From Alphaproteobacteria bacterium (GTDB taxonomy: Bacteria; Pseudomonadota; Alphaproteobacteria; Rhizobiales; Rhizobiaceae), in NCBI GenBank assembly GCA_018823835.1, contig JAHJHT010000013.1:496001-560000 (forward strand): a stretch of DNA of 64,000 nt, written 5' to 3'. The first letter of the stretch is position 1, and each line of letters starts with the position of its first letter. The position numbers and the translations under genes were made by a program. Under the pieces are notes generated by a model, which was not told the origin of the DNA, did not search any database, and worked only from the letters and a program-made list of their open reading frames with translations. This document shows positions 35,857 through 46,346 of this stretch, piece by piece.

Positions 35857-37226
35857 CTGTCACCGTTCGCTTCGCACCTTCGCCGACTGGCCACATTCAC
35901 ATTGGCAACGCGCGCACCGCGCTGTTCAACTGGCTTTTCGCCATGCAGAACGGCGGGCGATTTATCCAGCGCTTCGACGATACGGACCTGGAGCGTTCGA
36001 AGCAGGAATATGCCGATGCCATCCTCTACGACCTGCACTGGCTGGGCATTTTCCAGGACGGCACCGAATACCAGTCGCGCCGCATCGATGCCTATGAGGT
36101 TGCGGCCGACCGCCTGCGCGATGCGGGCGTGCTCTACGCCTGCTACGAAACGCCTGAAGAGCTTGATCTGCGCCGCAAGGTCCGGCGCAGCCGCGGCCTG
36201 CCGCCGGTCTATGGCCGCGAGGCGTTGTCCCTCAGCCTTGAGCAGATTGCCGAACACGAGGCCGACGGCCGCAAGCCGCACTGGCGCTTCCTGCTGCCGA
36301 ATTTCGCCGACAATCCCTTCGAGACGCAGCGCACCGAGGTAACCTGGACCGATATCGTGCGCGGCGAGGAAACGGTCGACCTCGCGTCGCTGTCGGACCC
36401 GGTGCTGGTGCGCGAGGACGGTTCCTTCCTCTATACGCTGCCGTCGGTCGCCGACGACATCGAGATGGGCATCACCCACGTCATCCGCGGCGACGACCAC
36501 ATCACCAATACCGGCGTGCAGATCGCGCTGTTCAAGGCTCTCGGCGCCGAGCCGCCGATGTTTGGCCACCACAACCTGCTGACGACGGCCTCGGGCGAAG
36601 GGCTGTCCAAGCGATCCGGCGCTTTGTCGATCGCGGGCCTGCGCGAATCCGGCATCGAACCGATGGCGCTTGCCTCGCTCGCGGTGCTCGTCGGCACGTC
36701 CGATAACGTCGAGGCCGTTGCCTCTATGGCCGAACTTGCCAAGCGCTTCGACATCACCTCGACGTCGAAGTCGGCGTCAAAGTTCGATCCTGACGACCTC
36801 ATCGCCCTCAATCGTTCGTTGCTGCTCCACATGTCCTTCGAGACCGCGCGGGACAGGCTCGTTGCCTTCGGCATCACAGGCGATCGCGCCGAGCCCTTCT
36901 GGAACGCCGTTCGCGGCAACATCGAAAAGCTCTCCGACGCCGCCAACTGGTGGCGGATCGTGCACCAGGGCCCGGCCAACCCGCCGGAGTTTTCCGACAA
37001 GGACGCCGAGTTCGTCCGGACGGCGCTCGACCTGCTGCCGCCCGAACCGTGGGATGCCGGCACCTGGAAGCTCTGGACGAGCGAGGTGAAGGAAAAGACC
37101 GGGCGGCGCGGCGGCATGCTGTTCAAGCCGCTGCGGCTTGCGCTTACTGGACTTGAGTCTGGCCCGGAGCTTGCAGATCTATTGCCTCTCCTGGATCGGG
37201 AAGGAACGATGGCGCGACGACCCTGA
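35853..37226 (+). CDS. gltX: glutamyl-tRNA synthetase
   Basis: A 457-residue class I synthetase. HIHIGNAR is the HIGH motif, LSKRSG is the KMSKS-type motif, and FDDTDLERS is the family block between. Alphaproteobacteria commonly carry two GluRS enzymes, together supplying Glu-tRNA(Glu) and the Glu-tRNA(Gln) later amidated. Which of the two this is cannot be told here. The start overlaps the MFS stop by ATGA. The last 83 nt overlap the 3' end of the convergent DUF2865 gene, although the C-terminus ([17 protein letters not shown]) looks normal for the family. Confidence 0.94.
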   Translation: MTVTVRFAPSPTGHIHIGNARTALFNWLFAMQNGGRFIQRFDDTDLERSKQEYADAILYDLHWLGIFQDGTEYQSRRIDAYEVAADRLRDAGVLYACYETPEELDLRRKVRRSRGLPPVYGREALSLSLEQIAEHEADGRKPHWRFLLPNFADNPFETQRTEVTWTDIVRGEETVDLASLSDPVLVREDGSFLYTLPSVADDIEMGITHVIRGDDHITNTGVQIALFKALGAEPPMFGHHNLLTTASGEGLSKRSGALSIAGLRESGIEPMALASLAVLVGTSDNVEAVASMAELAKRFDITSTSKSASKFDPDDLIALNRSLLLHMSFETARDRLVAFGITGDRAEPFWNAVRGNIEKLSDAANWWRIVHQGPANPPEFSDKDAEFVRTALDLLPPEPWDAGTWKLWTSEVKEKTGRRGGMLFKPLRLALTGLESGPELADLLPLLDREGTMARRP

Positions 37227-38328
37227 CCTTGCGGTCCTCGTCGTTCACCTCCCGCTCCGGTGCGACCGGGTGCTCCGCCGCCTTGTCCGCTCCCTCTCTG
37301 CCGCCAAAGGTGATGATCGACGAGGGTGCTGGCACTTCGGGTGCGGTTTCCGGCGTTTCGGTCGCATTCGCGACCGGGGTTGGCCTCGCGGCGATGACCT
37401 CGAATTCCTTCTGCCGGCTGCAGGCGCAATTGGCCGGGCTCGGCACGCCCGCCTGCTTGTAGAGATAGGCGGTCGGCAACTCGCTATAGGGTGCGCCTGA
37501 GCCCGGCGAGACCATGTCGCCGGATTCCTCGTCCCTCGCATCGTGATAATAGAGCTGCACCTCGGTGCCCGGACAGCTCGCCTCGCAACGCTTCTGGTCG
37601 CGGTCGAAGTCCATCGGCGAGGAGGCGTTTGACATCGGGAAGAAATAGCCGTCGCAGGTGCGTACGCACAGCGTGCGGTAGTTTCCCGGCGGCGCCGTGA
37701 AGCGGATTTGGCCGTTCTCGTTGATCCATTGCCCGTCGCGCGGCTTCAGCACGCCGAGCTTTTTGCCTTCGCCCTCTTTGAGTGGCCGGCGCACGACATT
37801 GTCGGCCGCATTGTCGCGCTGGCGGATCGGCCCGCCGAAAATCTGGTCGAGGATGTTCCTGTTGCGGTCGATTCCGCCTGGCAGGCGACGCGCCTCGGTC
37901 GTGCCGTCGCGGCAGCCATTGGCGTCGAGCGCGGCGATGATCTTGGCTCGCGACTTGCCGCCGGAGGAACCGCGCGCCATCTGCGTACGCTTGCGCTGCA
38001 GCGCGTCCAGATTGCGCTCCATTTTCTCGATCTTGCCGTTGAGGGCCGCGCATTTCTTGTCGCCGCGGCCGAACAGCGAGAAGCCGCAGCCCTCCTGCCG
38101 TGCCCGCTTGCGCGCCAGTTGCAACTGCTCGCGCTGCTTGCCGATCGAGCCATCCTGCCTACGCAACTGTGCCGACGAGGCGGTCGGCTTGTACGTGGCG
38201 GCAAGTTCGGCTTCGAGCTGGCGGCAGACGCGCGAGGCGGCAGCGGTGGGCAGGGCGGATCCGGCCAGCGCCGCGCATAGCGCAGCCATTGCTGCGATCC
38301 CCCTCAGGCCGAATGGTCCGGCAGCCAT
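37144..38328 (-). CDS. DUF2865 domain protein, exported
   Basis: A 394-residue protein with an N-terminal signal or anchor (residues about 1-30) and a Lys/Arg-rich helical part. The DUF2865 region carries conserved cysteines ([19 protein letters not shown], then CEASCPG and NCACSR). Such proteins occur mainly in Hyphomicrobiales; the function is not known. The cysteine-rich part suggests disulfides in the periplasm. The C-terminal tail runs 83 nt over the end of gltX on the other strand and is probably the more variable of the two ends. Confidence 0.83.
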   Translation of the reverse strand: MAAGPFGLRGIAAMAALCAALAGSALPTAAASRVCRQLEAELAATYKPTASSAQLRRQDGSIGKQREQLQLARKRARQEGCGFSLFGRGDKKCAALNGKIEKMERNLDALQRKRTQMARGSSGGKSRAKIIAALDANGCRDGTTEARRLPGGIDRNRNILDQIFGGPIRQRDNAADNVVRRPLKEGEGKKLGVLKPRDGQWINENGQIRFTAPPGNYRTLCVRTCDGYFFPMSNASSPMDFDRDQKRCEASCPGTEVQLYYHDARDEESGDMVSPGSGAPYSELPTAYLYKQAGVPSPANCACSRQKEFEVIAARPTPVANATETPETAPEVPAPSSIITFGGREGADKAAEHPVAPEREVNDEDRKVRVVAPSFLPDPGEAIDLQAPGQTQVQ

Positions 38329-38379
38329 CTCGATCCAATCCCGAGCCGAAAACTGATGACCATGCCTAACCGGGGCGGG

Positions 38380-40746
38380 TTAACCTTCCGTTGACTTTCT
38401 CGGCGCCGTCGCCGCCAGGCGGTCGAGCAACGGCAGCTCCGGAGCCCGGTGCGCGCTCTCGGCAACGGCGATCGCCGTCATGTTGACGACGCCGCGCGAA
38501 GTCACCGACGGCGTCAGGATATGCGCCGGTTTTGCGGTGCCGAGCAGGATCGGCCCGACATGCAGCGCGTCCATCATCTGCTTGACCGTGGTCAGGGTGA
38601 TGTTGGCGGCGTCAAGGTTCGGGAAGACCAGCAGGTTGGCCTCGCCCTTCAGCGTCGAATGCGGGAAGACGCGCTGACGCAGCGGCTCCGACAGCGCGCT
38701 GTCGGCATGCATTTCGCCGTCGCATTGCAGGTCTGGAGCGGCCTTCTTCAGGATGTCGGCTGCGGCGCGCATCTTCAGCGCACTCGGCGAATCGCGCGAG
38801 CCGAAATCCGAGAAGGACAGGAGGGCCGCCTTCGGTTCGATGCCGAAGCGGCGAATCTCCTCGGCCGCCAGGACTGTCATCTCGGCGATTTCCTCGGCCG
38901 TCGGATCGACGGTGACGTGGGTGTCGGTCAGGAAGATCACGCCGCGCTGGGTGATCAGCATCGACAGCGTCGACAAGTCATGGTCGCGGCGGATATCGGA
39001 GCGCGGCCCGATGATCAGCGCGACGTTGCGCAAATGCCGTGCGAAACGGCCTTCCAGCCCGCAGATCATGGCGTCTGCGTCGCCGCGCTTCAGCGCAAGC
39101 GCTGCAATCACCGTCGGGTTGGTGCGCACCATCAGGCGCGCCGCTTCCTGGGTGACGCCGCGCCGCCCGGCAAGCTCGATCAACAGGTCCACATATGTGC
39201 GGTAGCGCGGATCGTCATCCGGATTGATCAGCTCGAAATCCGTGCCCGGCCGGATGCGCAGCCCGTAGCGCTTGAGGCGCACCTCCACCACATGCGGGCG
39301 CCCGATCAGGATGGGCTTTGCGATGCCTTCCTCCAGCACCACCTGGGCGGCGCGCAGCACGCGCTCGTCCTCGCCGTCGGCATAGACGACGCGCTTGGCC
39401 TGGGCCGCCTTTGCCGTCGAGAACACCGGCTTCATCACCAGGCCCGAGCGGAACACGAAGCGCGACAGCCGTTCCACATAGGCCGGCATGTCGTCGATCT
39501 TGCGCGCCGCGACGCCGGTATCGCAGGCAGCCTTGGCGACGGCCGGCGCGATGCGCAGGATCAGCCTCGGGTCGAAGGGCGAGGGGATCAGGAAGTCCGG
39601 CCCGAAGGTCGGCGTCTCCTCGGAATAGGCCTTGGCCGCGACGTCCGACGGCTCCTCGCGCGCGAGCGAGGCGATGGCGCGCACCGCGGCCATCTTCATC
39701 TCCTCGTTGATGGCGCGCGCACCGCAGTCGAGCGCGCCACGGAAGATGTATGGGAAGCACAGCACGTTGTTGACCTGGTTCGGAAAGTCCGAGCGCCCGG
39801 TGCAGATCATGGCGTCGGGCCGTGCCGCGCGCGCCAGTTCCGGCATGATCTCGGGTGTCGGGTTGGCGAGCGCCAGGATCAACGGCTTTTCGGCCATGCC
39901 CTTCAAGAGGTCGGGGCTGAGCACGCCGGCGGCCGACAGGCCCAGGAACACATCGGCCCCGTCAATGACGTCGGCCAGCACGCGCGCCTCGGTGTCCTTG
40001 ACGTAGGGGTCCTTCCAGCGGTCCATTTCCTCGACGCGGCCCTTGTAGGCGACGCCGTAGCGGTCGGTGACCCAGATATTCCCGACCTTCGCGCCAAGCG
40101 AGACGAGCAGGTTGAGGCAGGCAAGCGCGGCCGCACCCGCGCCCGACGTCACGATCTTGACCTTCGAGATGTCCTTGCCGGCGAGTTCCAGCGCGTTCAG
40201 CACCGCCGCCGCCACGATGATCGCCGTGCCGTGCTGGTCGTCGTGGAAGACCGGGATGCCCATGATCTTCTTCAGCTGTTCCTCGACCTCGAAGCACTCC
40301 GGCGCCTTGATGTCCTCCAGGTTGATGCCGCCGAAGGTCGGCTCCAGCGCCGAGATGGTGCTCACCATGCGGTCGATGCCGGGCGCGTCGATCTCGATGT
40401 CGAAGACGTCGATCCCGGCGAACTTCTTGAACAGTACCGCCTTGCCTTCCATCACCGGTTTGGAGGCGAGCGGCCCGATGTTGCCGAGGCCGAGCACGGC
40501 CGAGCCGTTCGACACCACGCCGACGAGATTGGCGCGCGCCGTGTAGTCGGCGGCGAGGGCAGGGTCGTCCTTGATGGCGAGGCAGGGTGCGGCCACGCCG
40601 GGCGAATAGGCCAGCGCCAGGTCGCGCTGGTTGCCCAGAGCCTTGGTAGCCTGGATTTCCAGCTTTCCGGGGGTCGGATACTTGTGGAAGAACAGCGCGG
40701 CTTCCTCGAGATCGGAACGGGCGTTCTTTTCCTTGTCGGTTTCCAT
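38380..40746 (-). CDS. maeB: NADP-dependent malic enzyme with phosphotransacetylase-like domain
   Basis: A 788-residue fusion typical of alphaproteobacteria. The N-terminal half is malic enzyme, decarboxylating malate to pyruvate ([30 protein letters not shown] for the nucleotide; [18 protein letters not shown]). The C-terminal part, from about residue 445, resembles phosphotransacetylase (the [12 protein letters not shown] block; [11 protein letters not shown] near the end). It is usually thought to be regulatory, binding acetyl-CoA. I chose the ATG that gives [20 protein letters not shown]; upstream in-frame codons add an Arg-rich tail not seen in the family. Confidence 0.93.
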   Translation of the reverse strand: METDKEKNARSDLEEAALFFHKYPTPGKLEIQATKALGNQRDLALAYSPGVAAPCLAIKDDPALAADYTARANLVGVVSNGSAVLGLGNIGPLASKPVMEGKAVLFKKFAGIDVFDIEIDAPGIDRMVSTISALEPTFGGINLEDIKAPECFEVEEQLKKIMGIPVFHDDQHGTAIIVAAAVLNALELAGKDISKVKIVTSGAGAAALACLNLLVSLGAKVGNIWVTDRYGVAYKGRVEEMDRWKDPYVKDTEARVLADVIDGADVFLGLSAAGVLSPDLLKGMAEKPLILALANPTPEIMPELARAARPDAMICTGRSDFPNQVNNVLCFPYIFRGALDCGARAINEEMKMAAVRAIASLAREEPSDVAAKAYSEETPTFGPDFLIPSPFDPRLILRIAPAVAKAACDTGVAARKIDDMPAYVERLSRFVFRSGLVMKPVFSTAKAAQAKRVVYADGEDERVLRAAQVVLEEGIAKPILIGRPHVVEVRLKRYGLRIRPGTDFELINPDDDPRYRTYVDLLIELAGRRGVTQEAARLMVRTNPTVIAALALKRGDADAMICGLEGRFARHLRNVALIIGPRSDIRRDHDLSTLSMLITQRGVIFLTDTHVTVDPTAEEIAEMTVLAAEEIRRFGIEPKAALLSFSDFGSRDSPSALKMRAAADILKKAAPDLQCDGEMHADSALSEPLRQRVFPHSTLKGEANLLVFPNLDAANITLTTVKQMMDALHVGPILLGTAKPAHILTPSVTSRGVVNMTAIAVAESAHRAPELPLLDRLAATAPRKSTEG

Positions 40747-40930
40747 GCGCCTTGCGGTCTCCTCCGGGCTTCTTCCTGTCACGCTTCTAGCACGCATGGG
40801 CGAGTTTTCGATGTTGCCAGGCCGAATTTTGGATGCCTTGACCTCGTCGCGAAAACGCCAGCGGATTCAGCTTCTTGCTGCCGCAGGCTGACAAATCGAG
40901 TCAGCCTGCCGCCGCCGCGGTCAACCGCGC

Positions 40931-41710
40931 CTAGAAGGCGCTGACGTAAAGTCCGCCGTCCACCGGCACGTTCTGGCCGGTCATGTAGCCCGCATGCACC
41001 GAGCACAGGAAGGCGCAGATCTGTCCGAACTCCTCAGGCGTGCCGAGACGCTTGGCGGGCACGCTTTCCGCAAGCCGCTCGCGCCGCGCCTTTCCTTCGG
41101 CCGGGTCCTCCACCGACCCCGGCTCGTGCGGGCCGCGCAGCCGATCGGTGTCGAGCTTGCCGGGCAGCATGTTGTTGATGGTGACGTTCTTGTCGGCCAC
41201 CGTGCGCGCCACGCCGGCCAGGAACGAGGTCAGGCCGGCCCGTGCGCCCGACGACAGGTCGAGCCCGGGGATTGGCACGTAGACCGACAGCGAGGTGATG
41301 TTGACGATGCGGCCGAAACCGCGCTCGGCCATGCCCTCGATCACTGCCTGGATCAGCTCAAGCGGGGCCACCATGTTGTTGGTCACGCCCTTCAGGATCG
41401 CCTCGCGGTCGAGTTCGGAAAACGGCCGGAAGGGCGGGCCGCCATTGTTGTTGACCAGGATGTCGGGCGCGGGGCAGGCGGCGAGCAGCTTCTTCTGCAC
41501 CGCCGGATCGGCGACGTCGCCCGGCACCTCGGTCACCTTCACGCCGTAGCGGTCGCGCAGTTCCTGCGCGGTCCGGGCCAGGATTTCGGCGTCGCGGCCG
41601 TTGACCGTCAGTTCGCAGCCCGCCTCGGCGAGCGCCATGGCGCAACCCTTGCCGAGCCCGCGGCTCGATGCGCACACGATTGCCTTCTTTCCGCGAATGC
41701 CGAGATCCAT
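40931..41710 (-). CDS. SDR-fold oxidoreductase lacking the canonical Tyr-Lys pair
   Basis: A 259-residue protein with a clear SDR Rossmann start (AIVCASSRGLGKGCAMALAEAG), the NNNGGPPFRPF strand and a normal PVDGG end. Where SDRs normally have YxxxK after the catalytic Ser region, this one reads LDLSSGARAGLTSF. There is no Tyr and no Lys at the expected places. Related sequences with similar replacement exist among FabG-annotated proteins, so it may be a real divergent subfamily with another mechanism or a ligand-binding role. The start is set by MDLGIRGK, the family N-terminus. Confidence 0.83.
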   Translation of the reverse strand: MDLGIRGKKAIVCASSRGLGKGCAMALAEAGCELTVNGRDAEILARTAQELRDRYGVKVTEVPGDVADPAVQKKLLAACPAPDILVNNNGGPPFRPFSELDREAILKGVTNNMVAPLELIQAVIEGMAERGFGRIVNITSLSVYVPIPGLDLSSGARAGLTSFLAGVARTVADKNVTINNMLPGKLDTDRLRGPHEPGSVEDPAEGKARRERLAESVPAKRLGTPEEFGQICAFLCSVHAGYMTGQNVPVDGGLYVSAF

Positions 41711-41833
41711 GCCTGTAGTCCTCCAGAATCTGTTTTGCAGCAGGCTATGTCCCGGCCCGCCCGGTCGCAACCGTCATACGCCTGTTGCATGAATCGGGTC
41801 TAGCGTGCGCAAGAGCAACGGTACAGAGACGCC

Positions 41834-42655
41834 ATGCCTGTTCCCGCACCGAAGCAGTTCCGGACGCTGTTCATCTCCGACGTCCATCTCGGATCGAGGG
41901 CGGCCAAGGCCGACTTCCTGATCGACTTCCTGCGCTTCCACGAGGCCGAGACGATCTATCTGGTCGGCGACATCGTCGACGGTTGGCGCCTCAGGCGCTC
42001 CTGGCACTGGCCTCAGATCCACAACGACGTCGTCCAGAAGCTGCTGCGCCAGGCCCGCAAGGGAACCAGCATCACCTATATCGCGGGCAACCACGACGAG
42101 TTCCTGCGCATGTTCCAGGGCACGCACTTCGGCGGCATCGTCGTTGCCGACCGGGCCATCCACGAGACTGCCGACGGCCGCAGATTCCTCGTCATCCACG
42201 GCGACCAGTTCGACACGGTCGTGATGAACGCCCGCTGGCTCGCCTATCTTGGCGATCGTGCCTACGAACTGGCGATCTTCGCCAACCGCGCGGTGACGCG
42301 GGCGCGGCGCGCGCTCGGCCTGCCTTACTGGTCGTTCTCGTCCTGGGCCAAGGTCAAGGTAAAGCAGGCCGTCAATTTCATCGGCGCCTTCCAGGACGTG
42401 CTGGCCGACGAGGCGCGCCGCTCTTCGGTCGATGGCGTCATCTGCGGCCACATCCATCACGCCGCGATCGAGAAATTCGGCGACATCGAATACATCAACA
42501 CGGGCGACTGGGTCGAAAGCTGCACCGCGGTGGTCGAGCATTTCGATGGCACGATGGAGATAGTGCACTGGCCGCACATCCAGGCGGAGGCACCGGCCCT
42601 GACCGAACCCGTGGCTCCAGTTGCCATCGACTACCGGTCGGTCAAAGCCGCATGA
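41834..42655 (+). CDS. LpxH-like metallophosphoesterase (UDP-2,3-diacylglucosamine diphosphatase family)
   Basis: A 273-residue calcineurin-fold hydrolase with all metal motifs: FISDVHLGSR, VGDIVDGW, AGNHDE, VIHGDQFD and CGHIHHA. The sequence matches the LpxH-related group annotated as UDP-2,3-diacylglucosamine diphosphatase, a lipid A step. Rhizobiales often use LpxI for that step, so this paralogue may act on another sugar- or lipid-linked diphosphate. It is divergent from the SDR gene. The 254 nt after it carry no gene I can support. Confidence 0.82.
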   Translation: MPVPAPKQFRTLFISDVHLGSRAAKADFLIDFLRFHEAETIYLVGDIVDGWRLRRSWHWPQIHNDVVQKLLRQARKGTSITYIAGNHDEFLRMFQGTHFGGIVVADRAIHETADGRRFLVIHGDQFDTVVMNARWLAYLGDRAYELAIFANRAVTRARRALGLPYWSFSSWAKVKVKQAVNFIGAFQDVLADEARRSSVDGVICGHIHHAAIEKFGDIEYINTGDWVESCTAVVEHFDGTMEIVHWPHIQAEAPALTEPVAPVAIDYRSVKAA

Positions 42656-42909
42656 ATGACCTGCCTCCCTTTGCCCCTGCCTTTTCAGGCGCGTGTCGCG
42701 CCGACCGTGCCGGTGCCCCGTGGAGGATCGCCCGCCAGCCCGGCTGACCGCCACGCGCTGCGTCTCGGCGTCGTCACCCGCCTCCCGCCGCCGGCTCCTC
42801 CGGCTGGCATATGCTCGCGTAACCGTTTCGCCTGCGTGGTTGGCATGGTATGCGGGTCTGCCGCCCGCCGTTTCGGTCCCGGCGACTTCAGTGGGATGCC
42901 GGAACGTCC

Positions 42910-44130
42910 ATGTCATTGCCGCCACTTTCGCCCGGGCAACTCGTCAAGCCGCGCCGATTCGAGTTTCGGATTGCGCTGATCTTTGCGGCCATCTTCTTCC
43001 CGATCGGCGTGCATCTTCCCTATTTCCCGCTCTGGCTGGAGGCGAAGGGGTTTGGCGCCGCCGAGATCGGCATCATTCTCGCGGCGCCGATGTTCCTGCG
43101 CATCTTCACGACCCCGCTGCTCACCGCGCTGGCCGACCGCGCCGACGACCGCGCCAACGTGCTGGTGGCGCTCGTCCTCACCTCGCTCCTCGCTTCGCTC
43201 GGCTACTTCCTGCCGCCGAGCTACGCGATTGTGCTCGCCGTCTCGCTCGCACTCAACGTCGTTTGGGCGGTACAGTCGCCGATCGCCGATTCGCTGGCGC
43301 TTTCGGGGGTTCGCCGCTTCGGCTCCAGCTATCCCGCCATGCGCCTGTGGGGCTCGATCGCCTTTCTCTGCGCCAGCCTGTTCGGCGGCGCGATGCTCGC
43401 TATCGCCAGTCCCGACGTGGTGCCCGTCATCATAAGCTGCGGCCTGGTCTGCACGCTCGCCGTTTCGCTGACCGCGCCGCGCCTCGGCAGGCCGCGCCGT
43501 GCCTCGCCGCTTTCGGCGACCGGCATTCAGGAAGCGGCGCCGAGGCTCTTCAACCGCTATTTCCTGCTCATCGTCGCCGGCGTCGGCATCATCAATGCGA
43601 GCCACGGCCTGCTTTTCGGCTTCGTCTCGATCTACTGGAAGTCGATCGGCGTCAACGACGCTGCCATCGGCTTCCTGTGGGCCTTTGCGGTGGTGGCAGA
43701 GGTTCTCGTCTTCATGACGTTCACGCGCGTGTTCGGCTCGCTGTCGGCCACTAGCGTTCTGTGCGTCTCGGGCGCTGCGGCCGTGCTGCGCTGGGTTGCC
43801 TTTCCACTCATCGTCCCCGCCGGGCTTGGGCTCGCCGGCTTCTTCGCCGCGCAGAGCCTGCACGCCCTCTCGACCGGGCTTTTCCTCATCGGCCTGCAGA
43901 AGGTCATCGCCGAGACCGTCGCCGAGGAACGGACGGGTGCCGCGCAGGGCATCGCCTTCTTCGCCAACGGCTTTGCGATGGCCGCCGTCACGCTGGTTTC
44001 GGGTCCGCTCTACGAGAGTTTCGGCGTTGATGGCTTCTACGTCATGGCGGTCATCGCCGCCGTCGGGCTCGGCCTGATCGTGCTGGCCGGCCGCTCAGCC
44101 CCAGAGCGCCGGCTCGGGCGGGAAGACTAG
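42910..44130 (+). CDS. MFS transporter, HcaT/phenylpropionate-permease-like
   Basis: A 406-residue carrier with about twelve membrane segments. HLPYFPLWLEAKGFGAAEIGI near the start and RLWGSIAFLCAS are characteristic of the MFS_1-like (HcaT, LacY-related) group. The substrate is unknown. I chose the ATG at 42910, as an earlier in-frame ATG adds an Arg-rich tail. Its last 36 nt overlap the end of the convergent dipeptide epimerase gene, so the two genes share their 3' ends. Confidence 0.86.
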   Translation: MSLPPLSPGQLVKPRRFEFRIALIFAAIFFPIGVHLPYFPLWLEAKGFGAAEIGIILAAPMFLRIFTTPLLTALADRADDRANVLVALVLTSLLASLGYFLPPSYAIVLAVSLALNVVWAVQSPIADSLALSGVRRFGSSYPAMRLWGSIAFLCASLFGGAMLAIASPDVVPVIISCGLVCTLAVSLTAPRLGRPRRASPLSATGIQEAAPRLFNRYFLLIVAGVGIINASHGLLFGFVSIYWKSIGVNDAAIGFLWAFAVVAEVLVFMTFTRVFGSLSATSVLCVSGAAAVLRWVAFPLIVPAGLGLAGFFAAQSLHALSTGLFLIGLQKVIAETVAEERTGAAQGIAFFANGFAMAAVTLVSGPLYESFGVDGFYVMAVIAAVGLGLIVLAGRSAPERRLGRED

Positions 44131-45078
44131 CGAGCCGCGGTAGGTAAGAGCGGGTGTGCGGTCGCGCGCCAGCAACAGCGGCCCGTCGAGATCGACGAAG
44201 TCGGCGCCCTGCGCCAGCAGCACCGCCGGTGCCATGGCAAGCGAGGTGCCGACCATGCAGCCGACCATCACCGACAGGCCCAGTTCGCGGGCCTGGTCGC
44301 GCATCGTGAGCGCTGCCGTCAGCCCGCCCGTCTTGTCGAGCTTGATGTTGACCGCATCATAGAGTCCCGCGAGCCGCGCCAGGTCGTCGGCCCCGTGTAC
44401 GCTCTCGTCCGCGCAGATCGGCACGGGGTGATCGATTCTGGCCAGCATCGTATCGGCGCCGGCCGGCAGCGGCTGTTCGACCAGCGCGATGCCGAGTTCT
44501 GCGGCCGCCGCCAGGTTTTCGCGCAGGTTCCGTTCGGTCCAGGCCTCGTTGGCGTCGAGGATGATGCGGCTGTCGGGCGCTGCCTCGACCACCGCGCGGA
44601 TGCGGGCGATGTCGCCTTCGCCGCCGATCTTCACCTTGAGAAGCGGCCTTTCGGCATTGTCGCGCGCCTGTGCGGCCATCGCCTCGGGGCTGCCGAGCGA
44701 CAGCGTGTAGGCGGTTTCGAGCGCGACCGGAGGCTCCGAACACACCCGCTCGGCGACACTTTTTCCGGCGAGTTTGGCTTCGAGGTCCCAGAGCGCGCAG
44801 TCCACGGCGTTGCGCGCCGCGCCGGGCTTCATCAGCGACAGCAGATGCAGCCGGTCGACGCCGCCCGAGATCGCGTCGGCCGCCGCCTCGATTTGCGCGC
44901 GCACGCTTTGCGGCGTCTCGCCGTAACGGGCATAGGGGACGCATTCGCCACGCCCGATTCGGCCCGACTGGGCGATCGAGCACGTCATGACCACCGCTTC
45001 GGTCTTGGTTCCGCGCGAGATTGTGAAGGCGCCGGCTATCGGAAATCGTTCTTCGGCAACCGAAAGGACACGGCTCAT
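44095..45078 (-). CDS. L-Ala-D/L-Glu (dipeptide) epimerase, enolase superfamily
   Basis: A 327-residue enolase-superfamily enzyme. LLKVKIGG carries the KxK catalytic lysine, ILDANEAW, EQPLP and ICADES supply the three metal ligands, and NIKLDKTGG the second catalytic lysine. This set is typical of dipeptide epimerases that recycle murein peptides, though other dipeptides are possible. The frame is open another 160 codons upstream, but MSRVLSVAEERFPI is the family N-terminus. Confidence 0.87.
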   Translation of the reverse strand: MSRVLSVAEERFPIAGAFTISRGTKTEAVVMTCSIAQSGRIGRGECVPYARYGETPQSVRAQIEAAADAISGGVDRLHLLSLMKPGAARNAVDCALWDLEAKLAGKSVAERVCSEPPVALETAYTLSLGSPEAMAAQARDNAERPLLKVKIGGEGDIARIRAVVEAAPDSRIILDANEAWTERNLRENLAAAAELGIALVEQPLPAGADTMLARIDHPVPICADESVHGADDLARLAGLYDAVNIKLDKTGGLTAALTMRDQARELGLSVMVGCMVGTSLAMAPAVLLAQGADFVDLDGPLLLARDRTPALTYRGSLVFPPEPALWG

Positions 45079-45157
45079 GATTTTTCTGCTCCGAGGACGG
45101 GCGATTGCGCTGCGGTCAAAGTGACAGCCGAAGCGCGGCGGGATAAGACGAATCATC

Positions 45158-46345
45158 ATGTTGATCAACGCCGAAGAGGAAGCAAGCTCGACGCGGGACC
45201 AGGCAGCCAGCCTCGACCCGAAAGTCTCGGTGCATGACTCCGACGGGCATCTCACCTGCGCGCTTTCCGGCAACTGGACGACGCGGCGCGTCGCCCGCGT
45301 CGACAGGACCATGCGCGACATCGCCGACAAGCTTGCGACGGGCGGACTGGTGCTCGACCTGTCGGGGATCGGCAGGATGGACACGGCTGGCGCCTGGTTG
45401 ATCGAGCGGCTCATCGTCGACGCCAGGGCGCGCGGCGTCGAGACCCGCCTCGAGGGCCAGAACGAAGTTGCGACGATTCTGCTCGATGCCGTGCGCGAGG
45501 CTGCCGAAAACCGTGACGGCCAGCCGCGGAAGCCTGAGGCCGGAGTCTTCGTCCGCTTCTTCATGACCGTCGGCGAGCGCGTCTATGAGATGCGCGACGA
45601 TTTCATGGCGGCAATGAACATCCTCGGCGCCACGATCCGCGGCGGTCAGATGAAGCTGGACCGCGGCCACAGCGTCAATTTCGCCGCGATCTTCAACCAG
45701 ATGGACCGCATGGGCGTCGGCGCCATCCCGGTGGTCGTGCTGATGTCGGGCATCGTGGGCGCCATCGTAGCGCAGCAGGGCGCCTACCAGCTTTCCTATT
45801 TCGGCGCCGACATCTTCGTGGTCGACCTCGTCGGCGTGCTGATCCTGCGCGAACTCGGTGTGCTGATGACGGCGATCATGATCGCCGGCCGCTCCGGCAG
45901 CGCCATCACCGCCGAAATCGGTTCAATGAAGATGCGCGAGGAAATCGACGCGCTCACCGTCATCGGCCTGAACCCGATCGGCGTGCTGGTCTTTCCGCGC
46001 CTGGTGGCGCTGGTCGTGGCGCTGCCCTGCCTCACGATCCTCGCCAATTTCTCGGCCCTTGGCGGCGGTATCCTCGTTTCCTGGCTCTATTCTGACATCC
46101 CGCCGGTCGCCTTCATCGACCGGCTGCGCGTCGCCATCGACCTGTCGACGATCTTCGCGGGCCTGATCAAGGCGCCGTTCATGGCCCTCATCATCGGGAT
46201 CATCGGTGCCGTCGAGGGCATGAAGGTCGAAGGCAGCGCGGAATCGCTTGGCCGCCACGTCACCGCCTCGGTGGTCAAGTCGATCTTCGTGGTCATCGTG
46301 CTCGATGGCGCGTTCGCCGTGTTCTACGCATCGATCGATTTCTAG
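45158..46345 (+). CDS. mlaE: MlaE-type lipid ABC transporter permease with N-terminal STAS domain
   Basis: A 395-residue inner-membrane permease of the Mla/MCE retrograde lipid transporters. Residues about 20-115 form a STAS domain (LVLDLSGIGRMDTAGAWLIERL), which in E. coli is a separate protein, MlaB. The rest is the MlaE permease (GAIVAQQGAYQLSYFGAD; GRSGSAITAEIGSMKMREEI). The fusion is common in Rhizobiales. It is the first of four co-oriented genes covering permease, ATPase, MCE protein and lipoprotein. Confidence 0.92.
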   Translation: MLINAEEEASSTRDQAASLDPKVSVHDSDGHLTCALSGNWTTRRVARVDRTMRDIADKLATGGLVLDLSGIGRMDTAGAWLIERLIVDARARGVETRLEGQNEVATILLDAVREAAENRDGQPRKPEAGVFVRFFMTVGERVYEMRDDFMAAMNILGATIRGGQMKLDRGHSVNFAAIFNQMDRMGVGAIPVVVLMSGIVGAIVAQQGAYQLSYFGADIFVVDLVGVLILRELGVLMTAIMIAGRSGSAITAEIGSMKMREEIDALTVIGLNPIGVLVFPRLVALVVALPCLTILANFSALGGGILVSWLYSDIPPVAFIDRLRVAIDLSTIFAGLIKAPFMALIIGIIGAVEGMKVEGSAESLGRHVTASVVKSIFVVIVLDGAFAVFYASIDF

Positions 46346-46346
46346 C

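Noticed and set aside
38449..40944. Long plus-strand open frame across maeB
   Set aside because: The product is rich in Arg, His and Asp without any family match, as expected from antisense of a high-GC gene. The minus strand encodes a full malic enzyme fusion.
42656..42909. Small gene between the LpxH-like and MFS genes
   Set aside because: The frames here are Arg/Pro-rich with no ribosome binding site and no domain; the region looks non-coding.
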